From Extensimonas perlucida (GTDB lineage: Bacteria; Pseudomonadota; Gammaproteobacteria; Burkholderiales; Burkholderiaceae_C): 64,000 bases of DNA. The position numbers were made by a program, and so were the translations under genes. The notes under the pieces were generated by a model. It was not told the origin of the DNA. It did not search any database and worked only from the letters and a program-made list of their open reading frames with translations. Positions 62,983 to 64,000 of this stretch are shown in pieces (position 1 is the stretch's first letter; each line of letters starts with the position of its first letter). Location: positions 86,640 through 150,639 of the forward strand of contig NZ_VMYE01000008.1 in assembly GCF_007655255.1 (NCBI RefSeq). Direction: 5' to 3'.

Positions 62983-63855
62983 ATGGACGCCACCACCCAA
63001 CTCAATGAACGGCGCCTGGCCGATGCGTGGGCAGAACTGCATGCCCAGGCACGAAACGGCAATCCGCTGCACGCGGATGCCAACCGGCTGGCCTTTGCCG
63101 ACCCCGAATTCCTCTTTCGCCGCGAAACCCGCGGCATCCGCTTCCAGCTCGAGCTGCTCAAGCCCGACCTCGGCCAAAGCGAGCAAGGCATAGAAAACAC
63201 CATCGTCGTTTTCGGCAGCGCGCGCCTTCCCAACCCCGAAGACGCGGCAGTCCAACTGAGCAACGCACAGGCAGCAGGCGACGCGGCGCAGATCGCGCGC
63301 GCCCAGCGTGCCGTGCACAACGCGCGCTATTACGAGGCGGCGCGCCGCTTTGCCGCACTCGTGGCGCAATACAGCGAGCGCCAGCGCCCGTCCGAGCGCA
63401 TCTACATCTGCACCGGCGGCGGGCCCGGCATCATGGAGGCCGCAAACCGCGGCGCGCACGAGACCGGCGCGCTCAATATCGGGCTCAACATCGCGCTGCC
63501 GCACGAGCAGCACCCCAACCCGTTCATCACGCCTTCGCTCAGCTTCAAGTTCCACTACTTCGCGCTGCGCAAAATGCACTTCATGATGCGCGCCAAGGCC
63601 CTGCTCGCCTTCCCTGGCGGCTTTGGCACGCTCGACGAACTCTTCGAAGTGCTGACCCTGGTGCAAACCAAAAAGGCCAAGCCGCTGCCCATCATCCTGT
63701 TCGGCAGCGACTACTGGAAGCGCCTGATCGACTTCGACGTGCTCGTCGAAGAGGGCATGGTGACGGCCCAAGACCTCACGCTCTTTCACTACAGCGACGA
63801 TCCGCAGCAGGCCTGGGAACTCGTGCGCGACTTTTACGGGCTCTCGAAAGAGTAG
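62983..63855 (+). CDS. LOG-family protein (cytokinin riboside phosphoribohydrolase-like)
   Basis: 290 residues. The nucleotide-binding signatures CTGGGPGIMEAANRGA and FPGGFGTLDELFEVLTLVQ (PGGxGTxxE) are present, with IVVFGSARLP at the start of the Rossmann fold. The family releases nucleobase from nucleoside monophosphates; the longer bacterial form is of uncertain substrate. ATG 62983 gives a normal terminus. Confidence 0.9.
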   Translation: MDATTQLNERRLADAWAELHAQARNGNPLHADANRLAFADPEFLFRRETRGIRFQLELLKPDLGQSEQGIENTIVVFGSARLPNPEDAAVQLSNAQAAGDAAQIARAQRAVHNARYYEAARRFAALVAQYSERQRPSERIYICTGGGPGIMEAANRGAHETGALNIGLNIALPHEQHPNPFITPSLSFKFHYFALRKMHFMMRAKALLAFPGGFGTLDELFEVLTLVQTKKAKPLPIILFGSDYWKRLIDFDVLVEEGMVTAQDLTLFHYSDDPQQAWELVRDFYGLSKE

Positions 63856-63905
63856 CTGCTTGCGTCGGATTTACTAGTAGATCGTTCCGTTAATATGCTT
63901 ACGAA

Positions 63906-64000
63906 TCATGCGAGTTCCAGATCGAACTTCTTCCAGCGGAAGACGACTGGGGCTGCGTTCATTTCATCGATGCCTTTCAAGATGCGCGCCTTGAGCTCGG
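63906..64000 (-). mobile_element. C-terminal end of an IS630-family transposase, truncated by the window edge
   Basis: On the minus strand the frame reads ELKARILKGIDEMNAAPVVF, then RWKKFDLELA and a stop at 63906. This is the typical C-terminus of IS630-type DDE transposases (LKARI, NAAPVVFRWK). The rest of the element lies beyond 64000. The insertion end is probably between the LOG gene stop and about 63890, but I could not define the terminal repeat. Confidence 0.72.

Overview
The window looks like a chromosomal segment of a high-GC betaproteobacterium, most likely a member of the Comamonadaceae (Burkholderiales). The evidence is strong similarity in gene order and protein sequence to that group for housekeeping blocks (rimP-nusA-infB-rbfA-truB-typA, mltG-tmk-holB-pilZ-tatD, guaB-guaA, smpB divergent from ratA-ratB, gloB divergent from a methyltransferase-rnhA pair), plus short palindromic repeats with an ATAGCTGC-AGCGCTT core that I recall from that family. 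No tRNA, rRNA or CRISPR array was recognised.

Positions 1-8263 (minus strand) form a surface-protein glycosylation cluster. A cysteine-free, DUF4214-containing S-layer/RTX-like protein with its own terminator is followed by a TPR/GT41 (O-GlcNAc-transferase-like) enzyme fused to a degenerate methyltransferase. Next come UDP-glucuronate decarboxylase, UDP-glucose dehydrogenase and an FkbM methyltransferase whose frame is broken at a 14-base G tract. All four downstream genes overlap by 4 bases. The S-layer gene has a perfect TGTGA-N6-TCACA site upstream.

Positions 8503-11170 hold a divergent pair: a FecR-domain secreted protein with a TbpB-like C-terminal barrel, and a TPR plus outer-membrane-barrel protein. 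Their start codons overlap.

Positions 11205-24804 (plus strand) form an ABC-transporter-dependent polysaccharide locus: wzt, a 1495-residue FkbM/triple-glycosyltransferase protein, rmd and gmd (GDP-D-rhamnose), two GT4 glycosyltransferases and wzm. A CRP-type regulator, a small membrane protein and a CHASE2 adenylate cyclase are embedded in it. Base composition becomes AT-rich after about 17.8 kb and returns to high GC after wzm. I read the CRP, the cyclase and the CRP site as one cAMP circuit controlling surface architecture.

Positions 25229-33000 carry accessory metabolism: 3-hydroxyacyl-CoA dehydrogenase, an acyl-CoA ligase/MaoC/Fe-alcohol dehydrogenase operon, an exported hydratase-like protein, an esterase gene broken by a 267-bp palindromic miniature element, and a thioesterase-GNAT fusion.

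Positions 33009-63855 are mostly conserved core genes. The rimP-nusA operon has a clear sigma70 promoter followed at once by an intrinsic terminator, which suggests attenuation. The right edge enters an IS630-type transposase.
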